This document shows positions 12,305 through 22,369 of a DNA stretch of 64,000 bases, piece by piece. The first letter of the stretch is position 1, and each line of letters begins with the position of its first letter. The stretch is from Erodium maritimum (Eukaryota; Streptophyta; Magnoliopsida; Geraniales; Geraniaceae). The stretch covers positions 15,195,001-15,259,000 of the forward strand of contig OY997594.1 in NCBI GenBank assembly GCA_963921825.1. Reading direction: 5' to 3'. The position numbers and the translations under genes are program-made. The notes beneath the pieces are model-generated. The model was not told where the DNA came from. It worked only from the letters and a program-made list of their open reading frames with translations, and made no database searches.

Positions 12305-12539
12305 ACGCCTAGCTAGAATATTAATTTCCTACTATTTAACGGATGTGTGTTAAGGATGACTTTTACTTCAATAGCACTTTTTATATGACTTTGTACTTTG
12401 AATGGTTAACAGTTGTTTTAATTATTGTTCACTTTATTTATTAACTGTTGGTTTATATGAATATTATTTGCGTATGATTTGACTTAATTATTTGGGATTG
12501 ATTATAATTGTAATATGTTCTTTGACTAAGTCAGGATAT

Positions 12540-12923
12540 ATGGAACCAAACTCTGATCGTAGACTAGAGCGTAGGTGGCGATGACGTGAAAATGCGGGAA
12601 CCGTTGTACCTGGTCCACATAGAGTCAACGCTGCAGCTGCCCCAGCGTGGGTCCAACATTATTCCCTATTAGTCCAGGAATCACGTCAACGCTACGACTA
12701 TATTTCTCAGCTGATGAATGAGAAAGGTATGGAAATACCTCCACCCCCTGTTGGAGGCCCGCAGCATACCCCTCCGTGGTTGAACGAGGAATGGATGAAC
12801 GAGGTTCAAGACAATGACCTTCATGCTAGAGCGGAGCCTGCGTGGTTTCGTCATTTTGAGGACTGGATGGAAGTGACCAGAGAAATGCAGGAGCGTGTCA
12901 TCATAAACCTGCTTGTTTTGTAA
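12540..12923 (+). pseudogene. CACTA accessory ORF C, Trp/Pro-rich protein with an early TGA
   Basis: The ATG at 12540 opens MEPNSDRRLERRWR, then a TGA at 12582-12584; the same frame continues to the stop at 12923. The later part contains APAWVQHYSLLVQESRQRYD, PPPPVGGPQHTPPWLNEEW and RHFEDWMEVTREMQERV. The TGA follows Arg codons and would be explained by CGA to TGA, a typical deamination product. The downstream ATG at 12714 could start a 69-aa protein. No family is recognised. Confidence 0.4.
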
Positions 12924-13114
12924 CTCTATTAGGCGTGTCTATGTTTTATTTTATGACTATGTTTAATGTTGTGATTCTGTGAACACATTATCTGGCAAAT
13001 GTTTCCAAACAATTTATCTATGAACTGTTTTTTTTTATATACGCATTGTTTCATACATATTTCATGTGTACTGTCGTTATGTTTATCGGGATACCGTTAC
13101 ATTCTTTCGTATAT

Positions 13115-13544
13115 TGCCTCACCTTACCAACGGATACAACGAACTTGGCTGACGGATGCAACATATGTGGCTAAGGTATGTCAGTTGGCAGACGGATGCA
13201 CATATGTGGCTAAGGTTTTTGAACTTGGCAGACGGATGCACATACGTCACTCAAGCTCTTTTCACTTGGCTGACGGATACAGCATGCGTGGGTCAAGTTT
13301 TTGCACTTGACAGACGGATCCACATACGTCACTCAAGTTTTTTCCACTTGGCTGACGGATACAGCATGCGTGGGCCAAGTTTTTCCACTTGGCCGACGGA
13401 TATGAGTTTCCTTATCTACGGATCTAGCATCCGTCGGCCTGGTGGTTCACTTGGCAGACGGATTGCTGTATCCGTGACCTAAGGGCTAAAACTTAGGCCA
13501 CGGATCCATTTTATCCGTCTCCTAAGTCGATTTCTGCAGTAGTG
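13115..13544. repeat. Right subterminal repeat array of the CACTA element
   Basis: About seven tandem units of roughly 45 bp with the core CTTGGCAGACGGATGCACAT or CTTGGCTGACGGATACAGCA, each followed by TGTGGCTAAG or ACGTCACTCAAG-like sequence. They end in inverted pairs at 13396-13440 and 13490-13520 before the terminal CAGTAGTG. The ordered tandem layout differs from the scattered left array. Confidence 0.85.
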
Positions 13545-14887
13545 TCTTCTTCCTCCCGACCCTCTCTCTCTCTCGCTCCTCGTCTCCCTCGCGAACCAGA
13601 GCAACGCCGCCACCACTCATCTTCTCCGACCACCTTCTCCACCTTCTTCACCTTCTTCTCCTTCTTCTTCTCCTGCTTCAACCCCGAGCACCAGAAAAGC
13701 CCTTCGCCCTTCTCCCTCTTCGATTCGAAACCACCACCACCGTCGAATCGAGCTTCACCGTGCCAGATTCAGGAAGAACCAGCGACGGTGAGCCAAATCC
13801 TTACCGGAATCACCTTCACCGCCTTCTTCTTCGCTTGGAAATCACGAGCTCCGAGCTCGTTTTGGGTCGGACGGGACTAGAGAGCGTCGTCGGAGCGCTC
13901 GAGCTCCAGATCTGGAGTTCTCGCGCCGACGAGCTTCTCCGGTCGTCAGATCTGGGCGGAGAGGCTCGTCCCGTGACCTGACGACCCCTCCTCTTCGTCC
14001 TGGCTCCCTAACGCCGTCTCCGGCGATGAGAACCCGTTAAGAGACTTCCCCGCCGCCGCCCTCGCCTCGCCGGAACCCTACCGTCGCCTCGCCGCCGTTT
14101 CTGTCTCAGGCCAGAGACGGGCCTGGACCTGAACCAAGCCACGGACGGGCCAGGGTCAGTCCTGAACTGGGCCTCGGACCGAACTTGGGACAGAACCAAG
14201 TCTGGGCTCCAGCTCGAGTTTGGGCCTTAGGCCCGGACTTGAACTGGATCCTGGACTCGGATCTGGACCCGGGTTTGGATCAGCCTCGGGTCGGTCCGGG
14301 TCTGGACTCGGATCCGGGTCGGTTTAGGATCCGGGTTCCGGAGTCGGGCCGGGTTCGGGTCGGACTCGGGTCGGCCGGGTCGGACTGAAAGACTTAATTA
14401 GTTTAATTAATTTAATTTCGATTTGGACTAAAATTAGTTAATGCTTGGACCTAACGGTTTATTTAAAAGACGAAATGTTAATTTAAAGGACTGATCGATC
14501 TGGACCTGGACTGATTTTGGACTTTAACTGTTAAAAACCCAGACTTGGACTTCGCCCGAGAAGACCAGAGTTAGGCCAGGACGTCAGCAGCTAGGAGACG
14601 CAACTGTGGTATCGTCTTGAGGTCTTGAGCGGGACTCTTACTAGCGGGATGTTCGATGCTGGGGAGCTTCCGAGCTTCCGAGGTCTCGGGTCCGGTCGAA
14701 ACCGGATTTGGGGCGTGACAATACAGGATCACAATCAAAATCAATTCGTCTCATATTTAGTGTAAACACATAAGATCCCATGAATGGTACTCAATTTTTT
14801 TGAGAAGAAGGATCGATAATTAGAGTTGGGTCTCTCCAGCGTTGTTTGTTTACTCAATTTTCTGAGAAGATGTACTGGTAATTAGAG

Positions 14888-15385
14888 TTGGGTCTCTCCG
14901 TCGTTGTGTTGTTGAATGATCCCCTTGTGCCTATTTCTGCAACTGTTAGTATCGCTCCCTTAGTTGCCTCCATGTTTAGGGACAGTGAGGCCAAACTGAA
15001 TAAATTCACTAAGGATAATAAAACTACCCGGTGCCAGCGTCTGGTCTCTGTCACCAACACCCTATTCAACTTGCTTTGTGTTCACAAGTCTGCCAAATTT
15101 ATTTGGGAGACTTTGGAGAAAAAGTACGGGGTTGACGACATTGGGAAGAAGAAGTACGTCGTGGGAAAGTTGCTCGCCTTCCAGGTGGTTGACAACCGAT
15201 CTATCATGGATCACGTCCACATTTACGAGGACCTATCTACTGATATTGTCAATGAGGGGATGGACATGAACGAAGTGTTCCTCGCTCATATGTTGTTGGA
15301 GAAGTTTCCACCGTCGTGGAAGGATTATCGCAACCACCTCAAGTATAGGGAGAAGGATATGACGCTTCAAGACCTCGTTAGTTAG
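14888..15385 (+). pseudogene. Copia-type gag (UBN2) fragment
   Basis: The frame includes KFIWETLEKKYGVDDIGKKK and VFLAHMLLEKFPPSWKDYRN followed by MTLQDLVS, the typical middle of the UBN2/retrotran_gag_2 domain of plant Copia gag, including the conserved W-x(2)-L-x(3)-Y spacing. It starts mid-domain, ends at a TAG, and no zinc knuckle, protease, integrase or reverse transcriptase follows. The upstream 14800-14900 contains a roughly 70-bp duplication (AATTAGAGTTGGGTCTCTCC twice). It is a retroelement relic or a captured fragment. Confidence 0.75.
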
Positions 15386-16330
15386 ATTAACAAGTTATAA
15401 TGAGGGGGCACAATTATGGAACGAGGTTGTTCGACGTCGGGGTTGTGTGCTTTATCGGAGCTTCCTCCTCCTCGACGTTTGGCTTCGTTTCCAGGGCCGG
15501 GTTCGTGGTCAGTTGGACTCGCAGACCTGGAACTACGTCCAGATCTACTTCTCTACTAGTGGTCTTCGGTCATGGGGATGACGATTCAGCCGCCATACGG
15601 TGTTGAGGATGGCCTTGTCGGTAGTATCACCTCTCCGACTGCTAGCTCGCTTCGTCTAATCTGTTTCAGAGGTTGGTCGGAGGCTTCGTCAGATCTGGAC
15701 CGTCTCTTGGTGGTGTCGTGTTGCTACCTTAATGGATGTGGTTGTGGTGTGGTGCACACGTCGAGTTGGCATTCGATTCGATCTCTTCTGAATCTTAGAG
15801 TGGGTTTTGCTTTTTTGTTTCTTTGTTGTTTTAGGTTTTGGTGTTGATTTGGTCGGGGTTGGTCTATCCCAAATAACTGCACTTGTTGAAGCTTGGTGTG
15901 CATCGGTTGCATGTTTGTGTGCGCTGATTGTACTTTGGTGTTCCCGTTATGTGGCACTTATGGTGTGCACTTATTGCACTTTTGGGCGTGCACGGTTTTG
16001 TTGCACGTTTTGAGCGCATTCTGTTGCAGGTTTCGATTAGGGGTCGGTAATACCATGGTCTAGCTTTGTTTGTAGTCTATAATATTTACCCTTGTGTTTG
16101 TGCGATCAACGATTGTAAGTTGTGAAGGATCGTTTGTATGTCTTCACCGAGTGATATATGTATAAAATCCAGTAATACTCCAATCTTCGGGAAAAAAATG
16201 ATTTTCAGAAATCTAAGGAGGGCACGTGCCCTCTTTAGGTCCCACGTGTGTCCGCCCCTGTCTCACAAAAAGGAAATATGCCCACGATTTGAGAAGGATG
16301 TCAAACATGATTTGAGATATTGATGGTGCT
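15386..16330. other. Intergenic DNA without a recognisable gene
   Basis: Short ORFs only, with no conserved motif. The right part contains GTCCGCCCCTG near 16250, which read on the minus strand (CAGGGGCGGAC) resembles a hAT-type terminus, but no partner end or target duplication was found. Confidence 0.5.
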
Positions 16331-16335
16331 ATAGA

Positions 16336-17935
16336 TTTTTTTTTATCAGCGAAAGCATATGATAAATTACCCTCTCCTGAGGAAGAAAAAGGTTACAAAA
16401 AAGCAATCTGTCTACAGATTGCAGGCGGAAGTTTTGAAAACAAAAGGAAAGCAGTAAACAGAGAGAATGGGTACGCAGACCCTGGAGTGAATGAGTACGC
16501 AGACCCAGAGTGAAAGGGTACGCAGACCCAGAGTGAAAGTGAATGGGTACAACGGCCCAGAGAGAATGTGAAAGGGTACGCAGACCTAGAGTGAATGGGT
16601 AGGTAGACCCGGAGTGAATGTGTACGCAGACCCTGTGAGCATGAAAGGGTACGCAGACCCTGTGAGAAAGGGTACGCAGACCTTGAGTGAATGGGTCACT
16701 CCCAACTGCATAACCTCACCGGCGAATATCCAAGCCCTAACCTTGAAAAGCTGCACCAACTCCCATCTCAATAGAATTGTTCGACTGAGGACTTAACTAA
16801 AAAGCCGGCGGCCAACACCACAAACGGCTGAGACAGATCCGACTTACCATACTAACCCTAGCAGAGGCTTCAGAGGGGCGCATGGCACCCAAGAAACTCG
16901 CTGGCGGTCAACGCCTTTAACCGACGAGCTCGACCCATTGGGTCGAGAAGAGGCGAAACCAACTACTAAAGTAAGCATGAACAAATAGGAGAGGTCTAGC
17001 AAAGCAACGAAAAAGGCGAAGACAAATACCGCACTGATCAACAAAGCAAGCACCCGTGCCGGGCCTCGACACGAAACCGGCCAACACCGAGAGACGCCTG
17101 TAGGGGACCCCGTATTTCTACTGTACACCAGGCTTGCTTTACTGTCAGATACTGGTAACTACCGATGAGGGCAAAAACACCAACGCAATCCGGAAACGGG
17201 AACCTGCACCAGATCAGACCTGGCCAGATCAGGCCAGAAGCCCAAACTGACCAGGCCAAAACTGGGCCCAGACAGGGCAGGCCCAAAATATGAACCGGGT
17301 CAGGCAGACCCGGCCCAGGTCTGGGCCAAACCCTATCCGGACCGAACTATGATGAACAAACCCGAGCCGTCAACTTTTCCACACCGCGAAGCTGTAGCCG
17401 TGAACTCTGTTGAATCGACGTCGAGACCGGGAAGCTGAAGCCGAGGACAGGGTGCCGGAGAAGAAGACCGGGAAGCTGAAGTCGTGAACGGAGTGCCGGA
17501 GAAGAAGGCCGGCAACACGAACCCAGATCTCCTCGATTCACACGAAGCAGATCTGAGATCCACTTCCTCTCCGCACCACCACAAGAACGGAAGAAGTCGA
17601 CGACGAGGCCGGAACTGGAGCCGTGAACGGAGAGAGCCAGAGAGGCCGGCAACACGTTTCAGATCTCCTCGACTCATCCTCGCCGGAAGTAGCAGCAGCA
17701 GCAGCAGCACAACCTCCGGCAAGAGCAAGTCGACGCCAGAGTTTCGAGCATGAGTCCGGGACGAAGAGACGTCGGAGTTGCAGCGGGAAGAGACGACGCC
17801 GGAGCAGCAGAGGAGCAGAAGGATGAGAAGAGGGGAGGGATGAGAGGGCTTTCGGCGGCAACAACCAAGATGGCCGTCACCGGCGAGAGCAGCGGGAAGA
17901 TGACTTGAGGCGGCTAGGGTTTGAGGGCACACTTT
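16336..17935 (-). mobile_element. LINE-like or non-autonomous retroelement remnant, minus strand
   Basis: On the minus strand this ends in GCTTTCGCTGATAAAAAAAAA (rc of about 16337-16357), a LINE-style A-tail. It begins near 17935 with a CT-rich leader like those of plant LINEs. Between them lie GC-rich sequence with internal duplications (AGATCTGG/GTTCGTGTTGCCGGCC motifs twice around 17500-17660) and a tandem array at 16468-16700. No reverse transcriptase or endonuclease ORF is visible; ORFs on both strands look like GC-driven artefacts. The exact ends and target duplication were not resolved. Confidence 0.4.
16468..16700. repeat. Minisatellite, unit about 24-28 bp
   Basis: About nine head-to-tail copies of a unit with core GGGTACGCAGACCC followed by RGAGTGAA. 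Unit length varies because the GAGTGAATG spacer expands. There is no CRISPR-like fixed spacing. Confidence 0.85.
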
Positions 17936-18280
17936 TCAAGTCAGAGAGAAGATGTAGGTTAAGTTAGCCCTTGTGCATATGGTTCTTAGATTTAAAATGG
18001 CTCTCACTAGATTTTGCTTCATGAAATTATTAGTATTAAATTTATTTTGACATTAACTTCTTTTAACTTTTAATTTTTCAAAGGTTCTACCCAAAATTGT
18101 AAAAGAAAAGCTGTCGGTATAACAATCATTTAAGTAGGTCAAATGATAGAGAACTAATTTACTATAAATGAGATCAATAATCAAATTGAGAATTACCCAT
18201 AAAAACATCAACCAAGATGTTATATATAGACTTTAAAAAAAAGATGTTATATATAGAATGCGTCAAATATACCATATCTC

Positions 18281-18402
18281 TATAAATATAATTACAGGAG
18301 GATAGAGACCACATGTTTTGAAATCACAAACTCAAAGCACTCCCTGAATGACACGTATACAATAGATAGCACCACGAAACGGTTCGAAAACTAGTATAAA
18401 TG
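18281..18402 (+). promoter_or_regulatory. Promoter of the KIN/LEA-like gene
   Basis: There are two TATA candidates: TATAAATATA at 18281 and TATAAAT at 18395. The latter is about 95 bases before the ATG and fits a 60-70 base leader. Between them GACACGTATAC (about 18350) contains an ACGT core of the ABA-response type, consistent with a stress gene. This is motif evidence only. Confidence 0.4.
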
Positions 18403-18489
18403 TTCAGAGCACAATTGCATTTATAAATCACACAATCAATTACAGGCCTTAGCGAAAAAAGAAAAAGCACAAAAACATTTACTTTGAAA

Positions 18490-19112
18490 ATGAACAAGAA
18501 CGAGATGAATGCAAAGGCCGACCAAGCCAAGGACCAAGCCGAGGTGAAGATCATTACCACTCTTGATTATTACATCTTGGAGCATGTCCGATGTTGATTT
18601 GTTGGTGTTGATTATTCGATTCAAAAAATTATATTTATGTCTTCTTTCAATTTATAGTCGGTACGAATAGTCAGTAACCTTCAATACTAACATGTTGTGT
18701 TGGTTTTTCATGTTATTTTTTTTACAAATTTGAATCGCCGACGGTTCGTGTTGATGGTGAGTTTACCACCATCTCTTACCGTCAGCAACAAAACGACGTT
18801 TTACCGGCGACAAAACTCCAGACTACCGACTTTACCACGAGCGTTGGAGATGCTTTTAGTATTATCTATGTATACACGATTGATATTTATACTCATCGGC
18901 CCTCGAATTCATATGTAAGTGAATTAAAATGACAGGGAAAGAAAAATGAGATGATGGATAAGGCGAGCAATGCGGGAGATCAGATGAAGGACAAGATGAA
19001 CAGTGCTGGAGATCAGATGAAAGACAAGATGAACAGTGCTGGAGATCAGATGAAGGACAAGGCTCGTGAAGCTACTGATGCTGTCAAGGGTGCTGTTGGT
19101 GCCAAGAAATGA
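18490..19112 (+). CDS. KIN1/KIN2-type small LEA stress protein, two exons
   Basis: Exon 1 is 18490-18543 (MNKNEMNAKADQAKDQAE) and exon 2 is 18936-19112. The intron 18544-18935 has GTGAAG/GACAG borders and is phase 0; together they encode 76 residues. The layout matches the KIN/COR6.6-like LEA group: an N-terminal ADQAKDQAE-type stretch, MMDKASNAG, and the C-terminal DAVKGAVGAKK. These are small hydrophilic, lysine-rich proteins, usually cytosolic or nuclear, induced by cold, drought, ABA or pollen desiccation. In this copy the phrase NAGDQMKDKM / NSAGDQMKDKM / NSAGDQMKDK is repeated three times by a 33-bp tandem duplication, which most relatives lack. There is no signal peptide. The start is the only ATG giving this family's N-terminus. 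The gene looks intact. Confidence 0.8.
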
Positions 19113-19329
19113 TTCCATATTAATATTTAAGACCAATTCTGCTCCTTTAAATTATCTCGATGATTGTATTTTTTTTCTTTTCTTTTGCTCCATCTCTCTT
19201 GGAGGGATGATGTTATTGGCTATTGCCATGCATACATAATAAGAATCCAATGATTTGAGTTTTATAATTATATGTCGACATGCAACGGGATCTTTATCTA
19301 ACATCTATGGTTTCTCTTAGGGTTTCGTT

Positions 19330-19778
19330 TTTTGGAACCAAATGTAATAGAGTATCCACAGTAGTTGGCGTTATGGCGCTGGTGGGAAGTTCGCTAGCGA
19401 GGAAAGTAGCCGTTAAGGTTATCGCTGACACTCTCCGCTGGCGGTGTTGACTTGGACTGTCTCGGTCGCCGCACCGGCCGTTGGCTGTCCCTGCACTAAC
19501 GATACGTGTCCATGCGCTGGCAGCAAAAAATTAACTTTTTTTTTACTTTTCCCCCTTATATATATCAACCCATATATTTCATTTTTCACCCACAATTCAT
19601 CCTCTCTTCTCTCTTTTCTCCCTTTTATTTTAAATAGGTCGTTGGATGACGACACCATGACGCAAGAGATTTTTCCGCCAAACCTTCCATTCGATCCGAC
19701 AATCAATACATCTCCAACACTTACCGAATCCGTCGACATAGTTCCACCGAAGGCTATAGAAAAGCGATGTTTGTAATG
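19330..19778 (+). mobile_element. Possible 5' piece of a Harbinger-type element with a short ORF
   Basis: GAGTATCCACAGTAG near 19350 resembles the GAGYATC-type Harbinger terminus seen at 37304 and 40580. It is followed by a TATATATA box at about 19557, a CT-rich leader and an ORF from 19658 (MTQEIFPPNLPFDPTINTSP) to 19776. The layout parallels the 5' part of the element at 37304. No 3' terminus, SANT domain or target duplication was found. Confidence 0.3.
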
Positions 19779-19954
19779 AAATGATCTTATCTAGTCAAAC
19801 ATCATCATTGGCTTTTAACACGGCTACATCTTCCAGAAACAATACAAAGAGCAATTATTTTATAATATATTTTTAACTTTACACTCTTCCCTGGTTTATC
19901 ATTTGAAATAGTAAGTTTATCTATTTACCCTTGCAAATAATTTCGGAGGAATTA

Positions 19955-21220
19955 TTTTTTTGAGTAAATATTGAAGTTTATAAATAAATCATAAGAAACG
20001 AGTTTGGTAGGTACTGAAAAGTACCCCACCTACATAACATCCAACTAACAAATTGAAATGAACTGAAAGCAATAAAATCGGCTCCTGGTAATGGGTTTGA
20101 CGGACGAAGGGGAAATCTGCGGTAGCGTCTGGTGACAGCGATACAGCAATCTTCTTCCAAAATGGGACGAGGCGAGCCAACCAAGTTTTGGGGAATACTG
20201 GTGGACCTACATCTCCCCCGGTGTGTCAGCGTGCGTCGTCCTCCCTTGAATGATAATGGTAGGGCTCCTGAACGCGGGATTGCTGACTCCGGACTGGCAG
20301 GGGAGACAAATATCGACTGAAGATGGAACCGTCGCCATCTATCCGCCGGGAAGGGGTCAAAGTCGACCCACCCCTCCCCGGGCCACCTCAGACTCATTCC
20401 TGTAGGCGAGGGTGCTTGTAGCCCCCCGCCGCTGCTGCGTGTAATCCACTCGCATCATGCATAAGCCCATTCGTGCAGCCCATCCCGTCCCCACGGCCCA
20501 GAGTCGGCCCATTAGGGTTAGGGTTCTCGTGCAGTACGCCCTTGCCCTAGCTTCTTCGCCAAGCTACCGCCGCCGCCGACGAGATCTCCACCACCAGCTC
20601 CAGAGCCGCCGCCTGCAATGCCCGTCCCAACGAGTTCCTCGGCTCCGGCTCAACCATCCTCGCCCCTCGACGAGCCCGGATACTCGGGCCCCTCGCCTCC
20701 GCTCGATCCAGACCAGATCCTTGCCTGGGTCGTTCACCTCCACCCCGGCCTCCTCCCACCGGTCGTCGGACCGAAGCGAACTCAAGGGGTAGCGTCGTGC
20801 CCTCCCCCGGCGACACTATCCCGCCGCCAGACTCATCCATCGCAACCACCACCCTCGATCTCCACCACTGCGGTGGCCACGGCGGAAGCACCCTCGCCAA
20901 CTCGGAGTTGGGCAACCCTAACACAGGAGAAGACGACCTCTCCGGCGTATGTCCCCCGCCTGTCTCAGCCTTGCTCCCGTGAAGGGCCGGAGCCGCAGAC
21001 GACACCATCACCGCCGCTCGCAACCCTAATCGCAAAACCCTTTTCCGTTGAGGAAGAGGGTTGCGCTTGTCGAGCCTCACTCGACCATCAATGGCGCAAT
21101 CATCCCCTGACCCTGGTGAAAGCTCCATAGTCGAAGCACATGACCTAGGATGGTGATGGACCACCAAAACAGCAGCGGCGGCGCCGCTGCTACTTCCCCT
21201 AGGTTTAGAGAGAAACATTC
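19955..21220. other. GC-rich region with overlapping ORFs, possibly LINE-derived
   Basis: The left edge has a T-run (TTTTTTTGAGTAAATATTG, about 19957) like a minus-strand LINE tail. From 20470 to 21220 both strands have long open frames (170 aa at 20618-21130 plus; 223 aa at 20547-21218 minus) rich in Pro, Ser, Arg and Gly. Neither shows a domain or splice logic. The GC content of the stretch explains open frames on both strands, so I do not call a gene. Confidence 0.35.
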
Positions 21221-21373
21221 GGAGGAATTATTAATAGTTACTTTATTGTGTTGGTCACTTGTCGAAAATTGTCTCAAATTTAAAAGTGCCTATATTTATA
21301 TTGCTTATCGTCCTTTTGTTAGTCAAAATCATGGGCGGAGCCACTTGAGTGCACCCCCCTCAAATTTCTGTCA

Positions 21374-22196
21374 TAGGGATGACAATGATACCCGAATCCG
21401 ACGGGAATCCGACCTGTCTGATCCGAAAATCGGATCAGACCCGGCCCATTGTACAAACTGGCCGGGCCGGGTTAATTTGATAGGGATTTTAATTGAGCTT
21501 GGGCCGAGATCGAGTTTGGTACTACCCGGCCCGGACTCGGCCCTATAGATTACTAAATATAAAATATCTAAATTTATTTGTTAATTTTTACGTTCCTACC
21601 CTATATATATGTTTCTACTCTTTGATTATGATGAGGATGATGAGGTATATTATAAATATTTTAATGACATACAAGCAAATTTATTGTTAAAATTATTTCT
21701 ATATCTTGATATTTCTTGTTTTGATTCAAGAAAATACCATGGTCGATGTTGATGTGAATACTTTAAATTTGATGATTGAAAATGAGAAAAAGATGAGACT
21801 TGATTAATTATGTATGGATAATTAGATTTGATTTTTGTTTATTAGTTATCAGAATAAAAAAAAATTGGAAGTGATTAGATTTGGTTTGATGTTACTTGTT
21901 TTACTTGTCCAAGATGATGAGATTATATGTTTCATATAAACATATATGACATTTTTACGCATCATATATACATGATTCGTCAATATAAATTGAGTAGTGA
22001 AATAAAATTATGGTGTCCTGAAAAGAAAAAATCACAACTCTTATATTGGGCGGGTAGGGTAATACCCGACCCGATCGGGCCACAAGCGGGATGGGAAACA
22101 AGTGGGCCACTATCGGGTTTCGGGAGGACTAGGACCACATGTAGGAAAATCGGACCGGGTACGGGTATCATAAAACCCGGCCCATTGCCATCCCTA
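21374..22196. mobile_element. Non-autonomous hAT-type element, 823 bp
   Basis: The ends are TAGGGATGACAATGATACCC and, reversed, TAGGGATGGCAATGGGCC. The 8-bp flanks are both TTCTGTCA (21366-21373 and 22197-22204), a perfect duplication of hAT length. Subterminal regions are rich in CCCGACCCG/CGGGCCGGG; the middle is AT-rich without a transposase. It shares its terminus with the element at 39685-40568. Confidence 0.9.
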
Positions 22197-22369
22197 TTCT
22201 GTCATGAGGCTTTTAGTAATGGATACTTGTTTAGTGCTCCCTCCCATATTTCTTAACCCAATGCTCTTTTATCTCTGTCAGACTTACGTTTCTTTATACT
22301 GGATATGTTCAATAAATAATAACTAACATGTGTAATCAAACTACATCAAGCATACATCAAGAATAAAAA

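Larger units (their letters stand above)
428..13544. mobile_element. CACTA (En/Spm-type) DNA transposon, 13.1 kb, apparently full length
   Basis: The element starts CACTACTGC at 428 and ends GCAGTAGTG at 13544. The inverted termini are perfect for 9 bp and imperfect for about 28 bp; both reach a GGAGACGGAT block. The 3-bp flanks are TCT on both sides (425-427 and 13545-13547), as expected for CACTA insertion. It carries a TNP2-like transposase gene, a TNPA/Transposase_24-like gene (both minus) and small plus-strand ORFs. It lies inside a solo LTR, so it is younger than that LTR. Both main genes have lesions, so this copy is probably not autonomous. Confidence 0.95.
179..14720 (+). mobile_element. 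Solo LTR of a Ty3/Gypsy element, split by a CACTA transposon
   Basis: The LTR begins TGTAAAGACC at 179, the same start as the LTRs at 47389 and 56009, and ends CCGGATTTGGGGCGTGACA at 14720, the shared 3' end of the Ty3 LTRs in this window. The five bases before it (174-178) and after it (14721-14725) are both ATACA, a perfect target duplication. There is no second LTR or internal region, so it is a solo LTR left by LTR-LTR recombination. Without the CACTA insertion at 428-13544 it is about 1.4 kb. The part at 13545-14720 holds CT-rich leader-like sequence and GGGTCGG-type low-complexity DNA. Short ORFs there look spurious. Confidence 0.9.

Noticed and set aside
12582-12584. TGA read as selenocysteine in ORF C
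   Set aside because: Higher plants lack selenocysteine insertion; a deaminated Arg codon is simpler.
16468-16700. CRISPR-like regular repeats
   Set aside because: Units are contiguous with variable length and no unique spacers; this is a plant minisatellite.
20547-21218. 223-codon minus ORF overlapping a 170-codon plus ORF
   Set aside because: Both are open only because the stretch is GC-rich; neither has a domain, a conserved motif or splice logic.
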